Assembly: GCA_964401685.1 (NCBI GenBank)
Contig: CAYNZH010000001.1
Location: forward strand, 83,018-147,017
Source: DASRQK01 sp964401685
GTDB taxonomy: Bacteria > Bacteroidota > Bacteroidia > Sphingobacteriales > Sphingobacteriaceae
Direction: 5' to 3'
DNA: 64,000 bases
Part shown: piece by piece, positions 43,323 through 51,954 of the stretch
Layout of the letters: the number at the start of each line of letters is the position of its first letter
Numbering within the stretch: the stretch's first letter is position 1
Program-made: the position numbers and the translations under genes
Notes under the pieces: model-generated
Database searches by the model: none
Seen by the model: the letters and a program-made list of their open reading frames with translations, nothing else
What the model was told of the DNA's origin: nothing

Positions 43323-43592
43323 ATGAGTGACAATGGAAAAGTAGTAGCCGCACTGTTAGCAGGGCTTGCAGCCGGAGCGGCGTTGGGCATCTTGTTTGCT
43401 CCCGAAAAGGGAACTGAGACCCGGGAGAAAATAAACGACTCCTTGAAGGATTTGGGCGACGCGATTAAAGAGCGTTCTGCCGAGCAATTGGAGCAGGTGA
43501 GTGAGTTGGCAGATCGAGTGATTTCTACCGTAAAATCAAAATTGAACCGCGCTGAGAACTATATTGATCAAGAAATTGAGGAGCATGCCTAA
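43323..43592 (+). CDS. YtxH-domain protein
   Basis: An 89-residue protein. The N-terminal transmembrane helix rich in Ala/Gly, VAALLAGLAAGAALGILFAPEKG, is the YtxH signature and is followed by a charged amphipathic helix. Family members are general-stress-associated small membrane proteins of unknown biochemistry. It starts a three-gene cluster with the holin-X protein (26 bp on) and the protein at 44001. The preceding 82 bp hold only a poor -7 candidate (TACATTGT). Confidence 0.9.
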   Translation: MSDNGKVVAALLAGLAAGAALGILFAPEKGTETREKINDSLKDLGDAIKERSAEQLEQVSELADRVISTVKSKLNRAENYIDQEIEEHA

Positions 43593-43617
43593 GGTTGGCG
43601 CCTAAAAACTTCTGCCT

Positions 43618-44004
43618 GTGGAGAATCGAACCAAAGAAGAACAGAAATTTTCGTTAAGCGGCACCTTCCAAAAAGCTAAGGAGTATGCAGAGACGCGGTT
43701 GGACTTGTTGAAGTTGCAAACAACTGAACGAGTCTCCCGTCTTCTGGCTGGATTTATCTTGGACGTGATCAAAGTTGTATTTGCTTTGTTCATAATCTTT
43801 TACTTAAGTCTTGCCTTAGGCTTTTACCTGAGTGAATTGTTAGGAAGTGCTTCTTTAGGCTTTTTGGCTACCGGCGGAATATTTATCATCCTTGTATTGT
43901 TGGTCATGTTGTTTCATAAGCCCTTATCGCTCATGTTCACCAATATCACAATACGACGCTTTCTAGAAAATTCCAAGGACGACGACGATCAGGAGGTACA
44001 ATGA
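43618..44004 (+). CDS. phage-holin-3/holin-X family membrane protein
   Basis: A 128-residue protein with two long transmembrane helices (about residues 45-73 and 79-103), flanked by charged ends. It resembles PF07332 (putative holin-X superfamily III), often next to YtxH genes in Bacteroidota. The start is a GTG at 43618 because no in-frame ATG is available: the in-frame ATG at 43585 is closed by a stop. Its stop overlaps the next gene's start (ATGATGG), suggesting translational coupling. Holin-type lysis is not implied by the context. Confidence 0.82.
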   Translation: MENRTKEEQKFSLSGTFQKAKEYAETRLDLLKLQTTERVSRLLAGFILDVIKVVFALFIIFYLSLALGFYLSELLGSASLGFLATGGIFIILVLLVMLFHKPLSLMFTNITIRRFLENSKDDDDQEVQ

Positions 44005-44474
44005 TGGAAAGAGACATTAGAAATATACAGGAGCTTCGTGCCGAAATAAAACGTCTGCAGTCGCTGTCCAGGGAACAAGAAACCTACTTGGTAGATCAGT
44101 ACGGGCTTTTAAGTGAAAAAATCCGTGCGCCTTTCCGCTTTGCTAACCGTATTATTGCGCAAATCCCAGGCTTGGGTATGATTCACGACTTGATTAATAA
44201 ATCCTCGAAAGGCGGTTCAGATGACTGGGTGACAAAGGTCTTCAAGATCGGATCGACGACCCTTTTGGACAGGATGTTCTTCAAAAGGGCTGGCTTGGTC
44301 AGCAGAGTGGTCCTCGGCCTCATTTCCCAGCAGGCAGCAGGTCTTGTCAATAAAGAAGCAATCAACGAATGGATCAATAAGCTGACTTCGGCCATCAAGC
44401 CAAAAAGGCGCCGAAGACCCAAGGCAGGCGTAATCCACGATTATGGAATCCCACCGGACAGCGAAACTTATTGA
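44001..44474 (+). CDS. hypothetical protein of the YtxH/holin-X cluster
   Basis: A 157-residue protein. Residues 1-45 are helical and charged (RDIRNIQELRAEIKRLQSLS). There is no clear transmembrane helix, only moderately hydrophobic stretches (IIAQIPGLGMIHDLI and GLVSRVVLGLISQQAAGLV), and it has a very basic run KPKRRRRPK before the C-terminus. It overlaps the holin-X gene by 4 bp, and its end overlaps the converging fcl stop by 7 bp. I do not recognise the family; the linkage suggests it works with the two neighbouring small membrane proteins. Confidence 0.75.
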   Translation: MMERDIRNIQELRAEIKRLQSLSREQETYLVDQYGLLSEKIRAPFRFANRIIAQIPGLGMIHDLINKSSKGGSDDWVTKVFKIGSTTLLDRMFFKRAGLVSRVVLGLISQQAAGLVNKEAINEWINKLTSAIKPKRRRRPKAGVIHDYGIPPDSETY

Positions 44475-45406
44475 GAATTTGCGTTCTTGACAAGAAAATC
44501 CGCGTAAGCTAGTCGGATTCCGGCATCTAAGGTGGTGCTGTATGCCCAGCCAAGGTTTTGGAGCTTGCTGACATCCAACAATTTCCTGGGCGTACCATCG
44601 GGTTTGGACGTATCTAAACTGATTTTCCCCTCAAAACCGACGATACGAGCGATCAGCTGAGCAAGCTCGAAGATGGATATTTCCTTGCCTGTTCCGATAT
44701 TGACAAAGGAAGGTTCGTCATAATATTGCATCACGAAATAACACGCATCAGCCAAATCATCAGAAAAGAGAAACTCCCGTAGGGGCGTGCCCGAACCCCA
44801 AATCATAACTTCGTCTGACCCTTTTACTTTGGCCTCATGAAAACGGCGAATCAACGCAGGAAGGACATGAGACCCAGTAGGATGGTAGTTGTCATTTATG
44901 CCATACAAATTGGTGGGCATTACGGAAACGAAGGCGCACCCATACTGATCTCTGTAGGCTTCGCACATCTTGATCCCAGCAATCTTGGCCACAGCGTAGG
45001 CCTCATTGGTCGGCTCCAAGGGTCCACTAAGCATATACTCTTCCTTTAGCGGCTGCGGCGCCATTTTCGGATAAATACAACTTGAACCCAGAAATAGCAG
45101 CTTTTTCACGCCATACTTGTACGACTGGTGAATAACATTTGTTTGAATAGCAAGATTATCATGTAGAAATTCAGCGCGGTAGGTGTCATTTGCCAAAATT
45201 CCACCCACTTTTGCTGCTGCCAGAAAAACATATTCAGGCTTTTCTTCTGCAAAAAACTGCTGGACAGCTTGCTGATTCCGCAAATCCAACTCCTGAGAAG
45301 TTCTGCCAATGAGATGTGTAAATCCCTCAGTTTCCAACTTTCGGTAAATGGCAGAACCCACCATGCCTCTGTGGCCCGCAATGTAAATTCTTGAGTTTTT
45401 GTCCAT
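44468..45406 (-). CDS. fcl: GDP-L-fucose synthase
   Basis: A 312-residue short-chain dehydrogenase that converts GDP-4-keto-6-deoxymannose to GDP-L-fucose with NADPH. The nucleotide motif GHRGMVG starts at residue 11, and the catalytic YAVAK tetrad element (in TNEAYAVAKIAGI) and the Ser region LFLGSSCIYP are present. The length and the RTSQELDLR motif fit WcaG/Fcl. The partner GDP-mannose dehydratase is not in the window. A -7 motif (45429-45422) lies 15 nt upstream of the ATG. Confidence 0.95.
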   Translation of the reverse strand: MDKNSRIYIAGHRGMVGSAIYRKLETEGFTHLIGRTSQELDLRNQQAVQQFFAEEKPEYVFLAAAKVGGILANDTYRAEFLHDNLAIQTNVIHQSYKYGVKKLLFLGSSCIYPKMAPQPLKEEYMLSGPLEPTNEAYAVAKIAGIKMCEAYRDQYGCAFVSVMPTNLYGINDNYHPTGSHVLPALIRRFHEAKVKGSDEVMIWGSGTPLREFLFSDDLADACYFVMQYYDEPSFVNIGTGKEISIFELAQLIARIVGFEGKISLDTSKPDGTPRKLLDVSKLQNLGWAYSTTLDAGIRLAYADFLVKNANSQ

Positions 45407-45421
45407 AAAATCCTCCCGTCA

Positions 45422-45429
45422 CAAAGCTA
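45422..45429 (-). promoter_or_regulatory. putative -7 promoter element for fcl
   Basis: TAGCTTTG on the minus strand ends 15 nt before the ATG at 45406. Confidence 0.5.
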
Positions 45430-45462
45430 CGATTAAAACATATTATTTTGTATTTTCGCCTT

Positions 45463-46923
45463 ATGGAAAATCAGTTGACCGTTTACAATACTTTATCAAG
45501 GAAAAAAGAAGCCTTTACGCCGCTCAACCCACCTTTAGTGGGAATGTATGTGTGTGGCCCGACCGTCTATAGTGATGTTCACTTAGGTAATTGTCGGACT
45601 TTTGTTTCGTTTGACCTGATTTTCAGATATCTTTTGCATCTTGGCTATAAGGTGCGATACGTGAGAAATATTACAGATGCAGGCCATTTGGAAGGAGATA
45701 ACGATGAAGGAGACGATAAGTTTGCGAAAAAAGCGAAGCTCGAACAGCTAGAACCCATGGAAATTGTGCAGAAATATACATTGGGATTCCACGAAGTGCT
45801 TCGTCTTTTCAATACCCTGCCTCCCAGCATTGAGCCAACAGCCACGGGCCATATTTCTGAGCAAATCGAAATGATTCAAAGGATCATCGACAACGGCTTT
45901 GCCTATGAGGTCAATGGCACGGTTTATTTTGATGTTGAAAAATATGTACAGTCGGAAAATTATACGATTCTAACAAATAGAAAGCTAGAGGATTTACTGG
46001 AAAACACCCGAGAATTAGGAGGGCAGGACGAGAAGAGGGGTCGTCTGGATTTTGCGCTGTGGATCAAGGCCAAAGCGGAGCACATCATGCGCTGGCCCGC
46101 GCCCTGGAGTGTGGGCTTCCCTGGCTGGCATATTGAGTGTTCGGCTATGAGTTCCAAATATTTAGGCGACGAATTTGACATTCACGGCGGAGGCCTTGAT
46201 CTGGCCGCCACGCATCACACGAATGAAATTGCACAATCCATGGCCTGCAACAATATTCAGCCAGCAAAATATTGGATGCACACCAATATGCTGACTGTCA
46301 ACGGTACCCGGATGTCCAAATCTGCAGGCAACGGCTTTCTGCCCCAGGAGCTTTTCACCGGCGACCATCCTCTGCTTTCGCGTGGGTACTCTCCTATGGC
46401 CGTCCGCTTTTTTATGCTGCAGGCTCATTACCGGAGTACGCTTGATTTTTCAAATCAAGCCCTGGACGCCGCGGAAAAGGGCTTCAGAAGGCTTATGAAT
46501 GCGGTAGATCTACTCAAGAAGCTTCCTGTATCGGACAAAAACGACATTGATGTGCCCAGCCTGTCCGAGCGATTTCACGCTGCGATGAACGATGATTTCA
46601 ACAGTCCAGTGCTGATTGCAGAACTATTTGATGCTGTCCGGATGATTAACGCAGTTTATGATGGAAAAATGCATATTGACGCCGAATCTCTGCACCAGCT
46701 AAGTGAACTCATAAATGGCTTCGTTTTTGGTGTGTTGGGTCTAAAGGAAGAAGAAAGCAAGGATGATGACTTCAATAAATTGATGGAAACTGTCATCGAG
46801 CTGCGAAACGAAGCCAAGAGCAACAAGGACTTCGCAAGCTCTGACCGCATCAGAAATATGTTGCAAGAAATAGGGATTCAATTGAAAGACAGTAAAGAAG
46901 GAACAATATGGAGCAAGGCCTGA
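45463..46923 (+). CDS. cysS: cysteinyl-tRNA synthetase
   Basis: A 486-residue class I aminoacyl-tRNA synthetase that charges tRNA-Cys. The HIGH-like motif is HLGN (40-43) and the KMSKS-like motif is RMSKSAGN. Zinc ligands are Cys31 (MYVCGPTVY) and the later WHIECSAMSS and ATHHTNE segments. The anticodon-binding C-terminus is typical. The frame opens at a TTG at 45448; the ATG at 45463 is 4 nt after a near-consensus -7 motif (TATTTTCG, 45451-45458). Its 3' end overlaps the next gene by 16 bp. Confidence 0.96.
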   Translation: MENQLTVYNTLSRKKEAFTPLNPPLVGMYVCGPTVYSDVHLGNCRTFVSFDLIFRYLLHLGYKVRYVRNITDAGHLEGDNDEGDDKFAKKAKLEQLEPMEIVQKYTLGFHEVLRLFNTLPPSIEPTATGHISEQIEMIQRIIDNGFAYEVNGTVYFDVEKYVQSENYTILTNRKLEDLLENTRELGGQDEKRGRLDFALWIKAKAEHIMRWPAPWSVGFPGWHIECSAMSSKYLGDEFDIHGGGLDLAATHHTNEIAQSMACNNIQPAKYWMHTNMLTVNGTRMSKSAGNGFLPQELFTGDHPLLSRGYSPMAVRFFMLQAHYRSTLDFSNQALDAAEKGFRRLMNAVDLLKKLPVSDKNDIDVPSLSERFHAAMNDDFNSPVLIAELFDAVRMINAVYDGKMHIDAESLHQLSELINGFVFGVLGLKEEESKDDDFNKLMETVIELRNEAKSNKDFASSDRIRNMLQEIGIQLKDSKEGTIWSKA

Positions 46924-47786
46924 AATCCCTGGTAAGATTCGCCGCCTTTTGCGTGCTGATTTTCGGAACGCAACAGGTGTCAGGCCAGTTACCAAACAAA
47001 GTGGGAAGTCTGCTGACAGCGGAACGGACCATGGCCAGAATGGCAATTGACGTGACCCCTTATCAGGCGCTCCTCTCGGCCAGCGACGAAAACACGATCC
47101 TTTTTTCACCAGGCCCCGTGGAGGCGTTGAGTTTCCTCAAAAACAGGCCCAATGTTCCGGATCGCATGCATTGGGAGCCTCACTTTGCAGGTATCGCAAA
47201 GAGCATGGAGCTCGGTTTCACTACCGGAACAGTCGATTTCCAGAGAGTGGGCTCGCCCAAACGGTACGGAGAATACCTCAGCGTTTGGATGCGAAACAAT
47301 AAGGGCGAATGGAAGCTCCGATTGCGAGCTATTGTCGAGCACTACGGTAAGAGTTCCGGTCCCCGGACGCTGAGCTTTATAGAGCCGGACAGCGCCGCAT
47401 ATTTCAAGCAGCGATCCCAAGCTCGCCTCCGCCAGCGCACGGACATTATCTCCAGCAATGATCAGCTCTTTTCGACAGTGCTCAGATCAGACAATCATGT
47501 CGCTTATAAGGAGTTTTTGGCTGAAGATGTGCGATTCTACTTTCCTTGGAACAACCCTATTCATGGGCAGTCCGAGGTACTGGAGTTTCTACGGGAACAG
47601 GAAATTGTCGTCGAAACCACCCCCCTTGGGCACGAACGTTCATATAGCGGAGAAATGGCCTACAGTTATGGCCACGCCAACGTTGCCATTGGTGCAGAGA
47701 TCAGGACCTGCAATTATATTCGGATCTGGCAACGACAGCCGGATCACCAGTGGAAAGTCCTCATCGAATTTTACTCAGAGAAATAG
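46908..47786 (+). CDS. exported protein with two NTF2/SnoaL-like domains (hypothetical)
   Basis: A 292-residue protein with an N-terminal signal peptide (cleavage near VSGQ). The mature part appears to hold two domains resembling DUF4440/SnoaL-like NTF2 folds (residues of about 38-145 and 175-290), each with the characteristic ending WKLRLRAIVEHY or WKVLIEFYSE. The function is unknown, and the repeat suggests an internal duplication. It overlaps cysS by 16 bp (same strand), so it is translated from the same message. Its stop abuts the stop of the converging SurA-like gene. Confidence 0.78.
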   Translation: MEQGLKSLVRFAAFCVLIFGTQQVSGQLPNKVGSLLTAERTMARMAIDVTPYQALLSASDENTILFSPGPVEALSFLKNRPNVPDRMHWEPHFAGIAKSMELGFTTGTVDFQRVGSPKRYGEYLSVWMRNNKGEWKLRLRAIVEHYGKSSGPRTLSFIEPDSAAYFKQRSQARLRQRTDIISSNDQLFSTVLRSDNHVAYKEFLAEDVRFYFPWNNPIHGQSEVLEFLREQEIVVETTPLGHERSYSGEMAYSYGHANVAIGAEIRTCNYIRIWQRQPDHQWKVLIEFYSEK

Positions 47787-49139
47787 TTATTTCATCCAAA
47801 TTTTCAATTCATCGCAACGCGCATGTTCGGCGGCGATATTGATGTATGTCACTTTTCGTCGGCCTTCAAACCATTCGCTCAACATGCGATTTGTCTTGTC
47901 CTGGAGTGCCGCTGCTTTTATTTTGGCATAGTCCTCCTCCAAATTTGCCCGATGGGGCTGGGTGCGGGACTTCAAATAATGAAACCTATACCCCGCTTTT
48001 CCTCCTGCATCGGTAAACTGTGACGGCGTCGAAAATTCTCCTGGCTGAAGGGTGTCAACTGCAGCAAAAACCGCTGCATCCAACTTCTCGATGGGAATAA
48101 ACGGCGTCCGACTTTGCTGGCCTTCAAACTCTAAAATCATTCCGCCGTTGAACTTTGTCTCTTTATTGTCCGAAAACTGCGTTGCGGCTGTGTAGAAGTC
48201 CATCTTTCCCGAGGAAACAAGGTTGTGAACACTGTCCATCCGGGTCTTTATCCTTGCTAAACTTTCTCCCGTAGGCCTGGTTTGGATCAGGATATGGCGG
48301 GTGCGAACTTCCTCGCCCCTACGTTCTAGCACCTGAAGCACATGAAATCCAAATTCTGATTCAAAGACCGGAGAAATCTCGCCTGGCTTTAGGCGAAAGG
48401 CAACCGAAGCAAACTCCTTCACAAAGGTCTCGCGCGTCTGAAAACGCAAATCTCCTCCGAAAGGTGCCGAGCCGGGATCCTGGGAATAAAGCCTCGCCAA
48501 CGTAGCAAAATCTGCTCCTTCAATAAGCTGGCGTCTCAGGTCTTCGGCGCGATCGCGAAACTGCTGTTTTTCTTCCCGGGTAAGTTGCGGATACATAACC
48601 AGCTCGCCGACCTCTACTTCCGTCCCAAAATAGGGCAAACTATCTGGATCCAGGGATTCGAAGTAGCGCTTTACCTCCAGAGGGGTCACATCAATTCCAG
48701 ACGTGATACTCCTTTGCATTTTATTTGCAACCAGCATTTCATAGACGCTGGGACGCATTTCTTCCTTGTACTGCAATAAAGAGCGATTGAGAAATTCTTC
48801 TAGACGTTCCTGACCCCCTGCCTGTCCAGACATATAACGCAATCTTGCGTTTATATCATCATCAACCTCGCTCTCAGTGACATCAATCGAGTCTATAACG
48901 GCTTGCTGAGCCAAAAGCTTTTGGGTCAAAAGCTGCTGAAGAATGTAGCATTTGAAACTTTCATCCTCTGGGCTACCCTGTGCCAGATACTGCGCATATT
49001 CCCTTTCAATTTCAGATTGCAAAATGATGCTTGAACCCACTGTCGCTGCTACCTTGTCTACTACTTTTGCCTCTTGGGCACTCACAGACCCGACCATCCC
49101 TAAAGCTACAAAAAAAGCAATAATGCTATATCTCTTCAT
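47787..49139 (-). CDS. surA: SurA-like periplasmic chaperone / peptidyl-prolyl isomerase
   Basis: A 450-residue exported protein. The signal peptide ends at VSAQ. A SurA_N-like helical domain (KVVDKVAATVGSSIILQSEIE...) is followed by two parvulin-type PPIase domains (residues of about 180-280, ADFATLARLYSQDPGSAPFGGDL and FGFHVLQVLE; and 280-395, RTRHILIQTRPT). The role expected is folding of outer-membrane barrel proteins. The gene symbol is tentative because Bacteroidota carry several related parvulins. It is a single gene with no recognised promoter motif. Confidence 0.88.
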   Translation of the reverse strand: MKRYSIIAFFVALGMVGSVSAQEAKVVDKVAATVGSSIILQSEIEREYAQYLAQGSPEDESFKCYILQQLLTQKLLAQQAVIDSIDVTESEVDDDINARLRYMSGQAGGQERLEEFLNRSLLQYKEEMRPSVYEMLVANKMQRSITSGIDVTPLEVKRYFESLDPDSLPYFGTEVEVGELVMYPQLTREEKQQFRDRAEDLRRQLIEGADFATLARLYSQDPGSAPFGGDLRFQTRETFVKEFASVAFRLKPGEISPVFESEFGFHVLQVLERRGEEVRTRHILIQTRPTGESLARIKTRMDSVHNLVSSGKMDFYTAATQFSDNKETKFNGGMILEFEGQQSRTPFIPIEKLDAAVFAAVDTLQPGEFSTPSQFTDAGGKAGYRFHYLKSRTQPHRANLEEDYAKIKAAALQDKTNRMLSEWFEGRRKVTYINIAAEHARCDELKIWMK

Positions 49140-49354
49140 CGATTAATATTCAATACCCTAATTTATAAAACAATATCGTACAAAACTATCAAAAAACTTC
49201 TATCTTCTTGCGTCCCAAACATGATTTTGCACACTAAAGTACGAAAAATTGACTTTGCTCAGGGCATTTTAACATTTTTAACAGCATTATTGCGGTGACA
49301 AATAAATATTTCTTAAATTGCTCATCAATTGGGATAACGATAAACTTGCCGAAT

Positions 49355-51292
49355 ATGAATATGCAAATTAAGTCTTTTGAGGAATATAAGGTGGCTTACG
49401 AGCAAAGTGTTCAAGACCCTGAAGGCTTTTGGGCCGACATTGCCTCACAGTTTCACTGGAAAAAGAAATGGAGTCGCGTTCTGGACTGGGATTTTAAGGA
49501 AGCGTATATTCGGTGGTTTGAAGGTGGGAAACTGAATATCAGTGAAAACTGCCTCGATCGCCACATTGAAACGGACGGAGATAAGCCTGCAATTATCTGG
49601 GAGGCAAACGATCCAAACGAGGCGCACCGCGTCCTTACTTACAGGCAATTGCTGGAAAAAGTCGAGCAATTCGCATGGGTGTTGCAAAACAATGGTGTGC
49701 AATCGGGCGACCGGGTTTGCATTTACTTGCCCATGGTCCCTGAACTCGTAATTGCCATGCTTGCCTGCGCCCGTATAGGTGCGATACATACAGTTGTGTT
49801 TGGCGGTTTTTCTGCGCAATCCATCGCAGATAGGATCAACGACACAACTTGTAAATTAGTCGTCACTGCCGACGGGGGTTACAGAGGAGCAAAAGTTTTG
49901 GATCTCAAAGAGATTGTGGATGATGCCCTCGTTCAGTGCAAATCCGTAGAAAAAGTCATTGTACTGACCAGAACCCGTACTCCGGTATCGATGATCAAAG
50001 GGAGAGATGTGTGGTGGGAGGACGAAATCACCAAGGTTGAAACCGCAGGAAACCTGCCCTTCCCTGCAGAGGAAATGGACGCAGAAGACCCACTCTTTGT
50101 GCTTTATACTTCGGGTTCCACGGGAAAACCCAAAGGAGTGGTTCACACCACCGGAGGATATATGGTGTACACGGGCTATACTTTTTCCAATGTTTTTCAA
50201 CACAAGCCCGACGATATCTTTTTCTGTACGGCAGATATTGGCTGGATCACAGGGCACTCTTATATCGTTTATGGCCCCTTATCCCAAGGTGCGTCAGTTC
50301 TGATGTTTGAGGGCATTCCGAGTTGGCCGGATGCGGGCAGATTTTGGGAAATAGTCGACAAACATCAGGTCAGCATTCTCTACACGGCCCCAACCGCGAT
50401 CCGTTCACTGATGGCGGCCGGCGATCAGTTCCTGGAGGGGAAAGATCTGAGCAGTTTACGCGTGCTTGGCAGCGTGGGCGAGCCCATCAATAAGGAGGCC
50501 TGGGAGTGGTACAACAAGAATATCGGTAAGGGCAAAGCACCCATCGTAGACACGTGGTGGCAAACGGAAAACGGCGGAATCATGATTTCACCCCTTGCTG
50601 GAATCACGCCGACCATCCCCAGCTATGCCATGCTGCCACTTCCTGGTGTTCAGCCGATTTTGGTAGACGAGCACGGCAAGGAAGTCAAAGGAATGGGGGT
50701 AAGCGGCAATCTTTGCATAAAATTTCCATGGCCCGGCATGCTCAGAACCACTTATGGCGATCACGAACGTTGCAAACAGACCTACTTTGCTCCCTATGAA
50801 AACATGTATTTCACGGGCGACGGATGTTTGCGGGACGAAGATGGCTATTACAGGATCACAGGCAGGGTGGACGACGTTCTAAATGTCTCAGGGCATCGCC
50901 TAGGAACTGCGGAACTCGAAAACGCCATAAATATGCACAGTGATGTCGTCGAGTCTGCCATTGTAGGATATCCCCATGCTGTGAAGGGTCAGGGTGTATA
51001 TGCCTATGTTATAGCGTCAGGACACCATATTGATGAGGATCTTACGAGAAAAGATATTCTCCAAACGGTATCGCGCCTCATAGGAGCGATTGCAAAACCA
51101 GACGTAGTTCAGTTTGTTGACGGTTTGCCCAAAACAAGATCAGGTAAAATCATGCGTCGCATCCTGAGGAAAATCGCTGAAGGAGATCTTAATTCCCTCG
51201 GGGACACCTCCACGCTTTTGGATCCAGGAGTTGTCGACAGGATCATTCAGGGGGCCATAGCACTTAATCCGCAGCTTGGACGACAGAAGTAG
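49355..51292 (+). CDS. acs: acetyl-coenzyme A synthetase
   Basis: An ANL-superfamily enzyme of 645 residues that makes acetyl-CoA from acetate, ATP and CoA. The P-loop-like motif YTSGSTGKPKGVVHTTGG, the ATP-site WWQTENGG, the hinge region YRITGRVDDVLNVSGHRLGTAE and the terminal catalytic KTRSGKIMRRIL (acetylatable Lys) are all present. The frame opens at a GTG at 49295. The ATG at 49355 follows a near-consensus -7 motif (TAAACTTG, 49341-49348) by 6 nt; 49361 is an alternative. A terminator at 51335 lies within the converging mnhG. Confidence 0.96.
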   Translation: MNMQIKSFEEYKVAYEQSVQDPEGFWADIASQFHWKKKWSRVLDWDFKEAYIRWFEGGKLNISENCLDRHIETDGDKPAIIWEANDPNEAHRVLTYRQLLEKVEQFAWVLQNNGVQSGDRVCIYLPMVPELVIAMLACARIGAIHTVVFGGFSAQSIADRINDTTCKLVVTADGGYRGAKVLDLKEIVDDALVQCKSVEKVIVLTRTRTPVSMIKGRDVWWEDEITKVETAGNLPFPAEEMDAEDPLFVLYTSGSTGKPKGVVHTTGGYMVYTGYTFSNVFQHKPDDIFFCTADIGWITGHSYIVYGPLSQGASVLMFEGIPSWPDAGRFWEIVDKHQVSILYTAPTAIRSLMAAGDQFLEGKDLSSLRVLGSVGEPINKEAWEWYNKNIGKGKAPIVDTWWQTENGGIMISPLAGITPTIPSYAMLPLPGVQPILVDEHGKEVKGMGVSGNLCIKFPWPGMLRTTYGDHERCKQTYFAPYENMYFTGDGCLRDEDGYYRITGRVDDVLNVSGHRLGTAELENAINMHSDVVESAIVGYPHAVKGQGVYAYVIASGHHIDEDLTRKDILQTVSRLIGAIAKPDVVQFVDGLPKTRSGKIMRRILRKIAEGDLNSLGDTSTLLDPGVVDRIIQGAIALNPQLGRQK

Positions 51293-51301
51293 ATCTAGTG
51301 T

Positions 51302-51685
51302 CTAAGGATTTGAAGTTTCGTCTTCATCCTCGAGCCCACTTTTCAAAATGTGGGTTTTTTCGTCGTACATGCCTTTCAGGTCGTCTTTGATGGTCCCTTT
51401 CCACAAAACTGCCCCGGTAACATAGGCTGCTCTTCCGATCATATGTGCGGAAACTGGCGCCGTCATGACCAAAAACAAGATAATAGCTATAGCCTTGGTG
51501 GTAACCGAAACCTCGGGGAAAAAAATCGCCGCACTGAGCAGGAGCAGTCCACTACCTAATGTTGCTGCTTTAACCGTGACCGATAGTCTTAGGAAAAAAT
51601 CCGGCATCCGCAAAATTCCGATCGAAGCGATAAAAATTGCGACAGCGCCGATCGTACTTAAAATTGCAATAAAAATATCTATCAT
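51302..51685 (-). CDS. mnhG: Na+/H+ antiporter subunit G
   Basis: A 127-residue membrane subunit with three predicted helices, the last gene of the Mrp (mnhABCDEFG) operon. The motif GILRMPDFFLRLSVTVKAATLGSGLLLL matches PhaG/MnhG. Members usually have about 100-130 residues. The C-terminal end is acidic (EDEDETSNP). Its start overlaps the end of mnhF by 4 bp. The terminator of acs lies inside its last codons, on the opposite strand. Confidence 0.93.
   Translation of the reverse strand: MIDIFIAILSTIGAVAIFIASIGILRMPDFFLRLSVTVKAATLGSGLLLLSAAIFFPEVSVTTKAIAIILFLVMTAPVSAHMIGRAAYVTGAVLWKGTIKDDLKGMYDEKTHILKSGLEDEDETSNP
51335..51360 (+). terminator. acs terminator located inside the end of mnhG
   Basis: CCCAC pairs with GTGGG around an AT-rich segment with inner pairing of T and A, followed by six T, 42 nt after the acs stop at 51292. 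The antisense coding sequence belongs to mnhG. Confidence 0.75.
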
Positions 51686-51954
51686 TCCCGTCCTTTCTTT
51701 TCTAAATAATAGGAAAAAGCAATCGTGCTGAGAAACGCAATCAGCGCCAAAATCAGTGCAACATCCAAAAATATACTGTGCCGATAGCTGATGCTGTAGG
51801 CTGTTATTACGCCAACACCGATTGTAATCAACAGATCCAGGGCAATAACCCTGTCTACAACATTTGGGCCCTTAAAAAGCCGGACAAAAACCAGCATTAC
51901 CGAAACGGCCAGTATGGGCAAAATGACGTAGTCTATATATAAACTTAAGTTCAT
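51682..51954 (-). CDS. mnhF: Na+/H+ antiporter subunit F
   Basis: A 90-residue subunit with three transmembrane helices. The conserved segment VFVRLFKGPNVVDRVIALDLL matches MnhF/PhaF. It overlaps mnhE by 4 bp and mnhG by 4 bp, consistent with translational coupling across the operon. Confidence 0.95.
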   Translation of the reverse strand: MNLSLYIDYVILPILAVSVMLVFVRLFKGPNVVDRVIALDLLITIGVGVITAYSISYRHSIFLDVALILALIAFLSTIAFSYYLEKKGRE

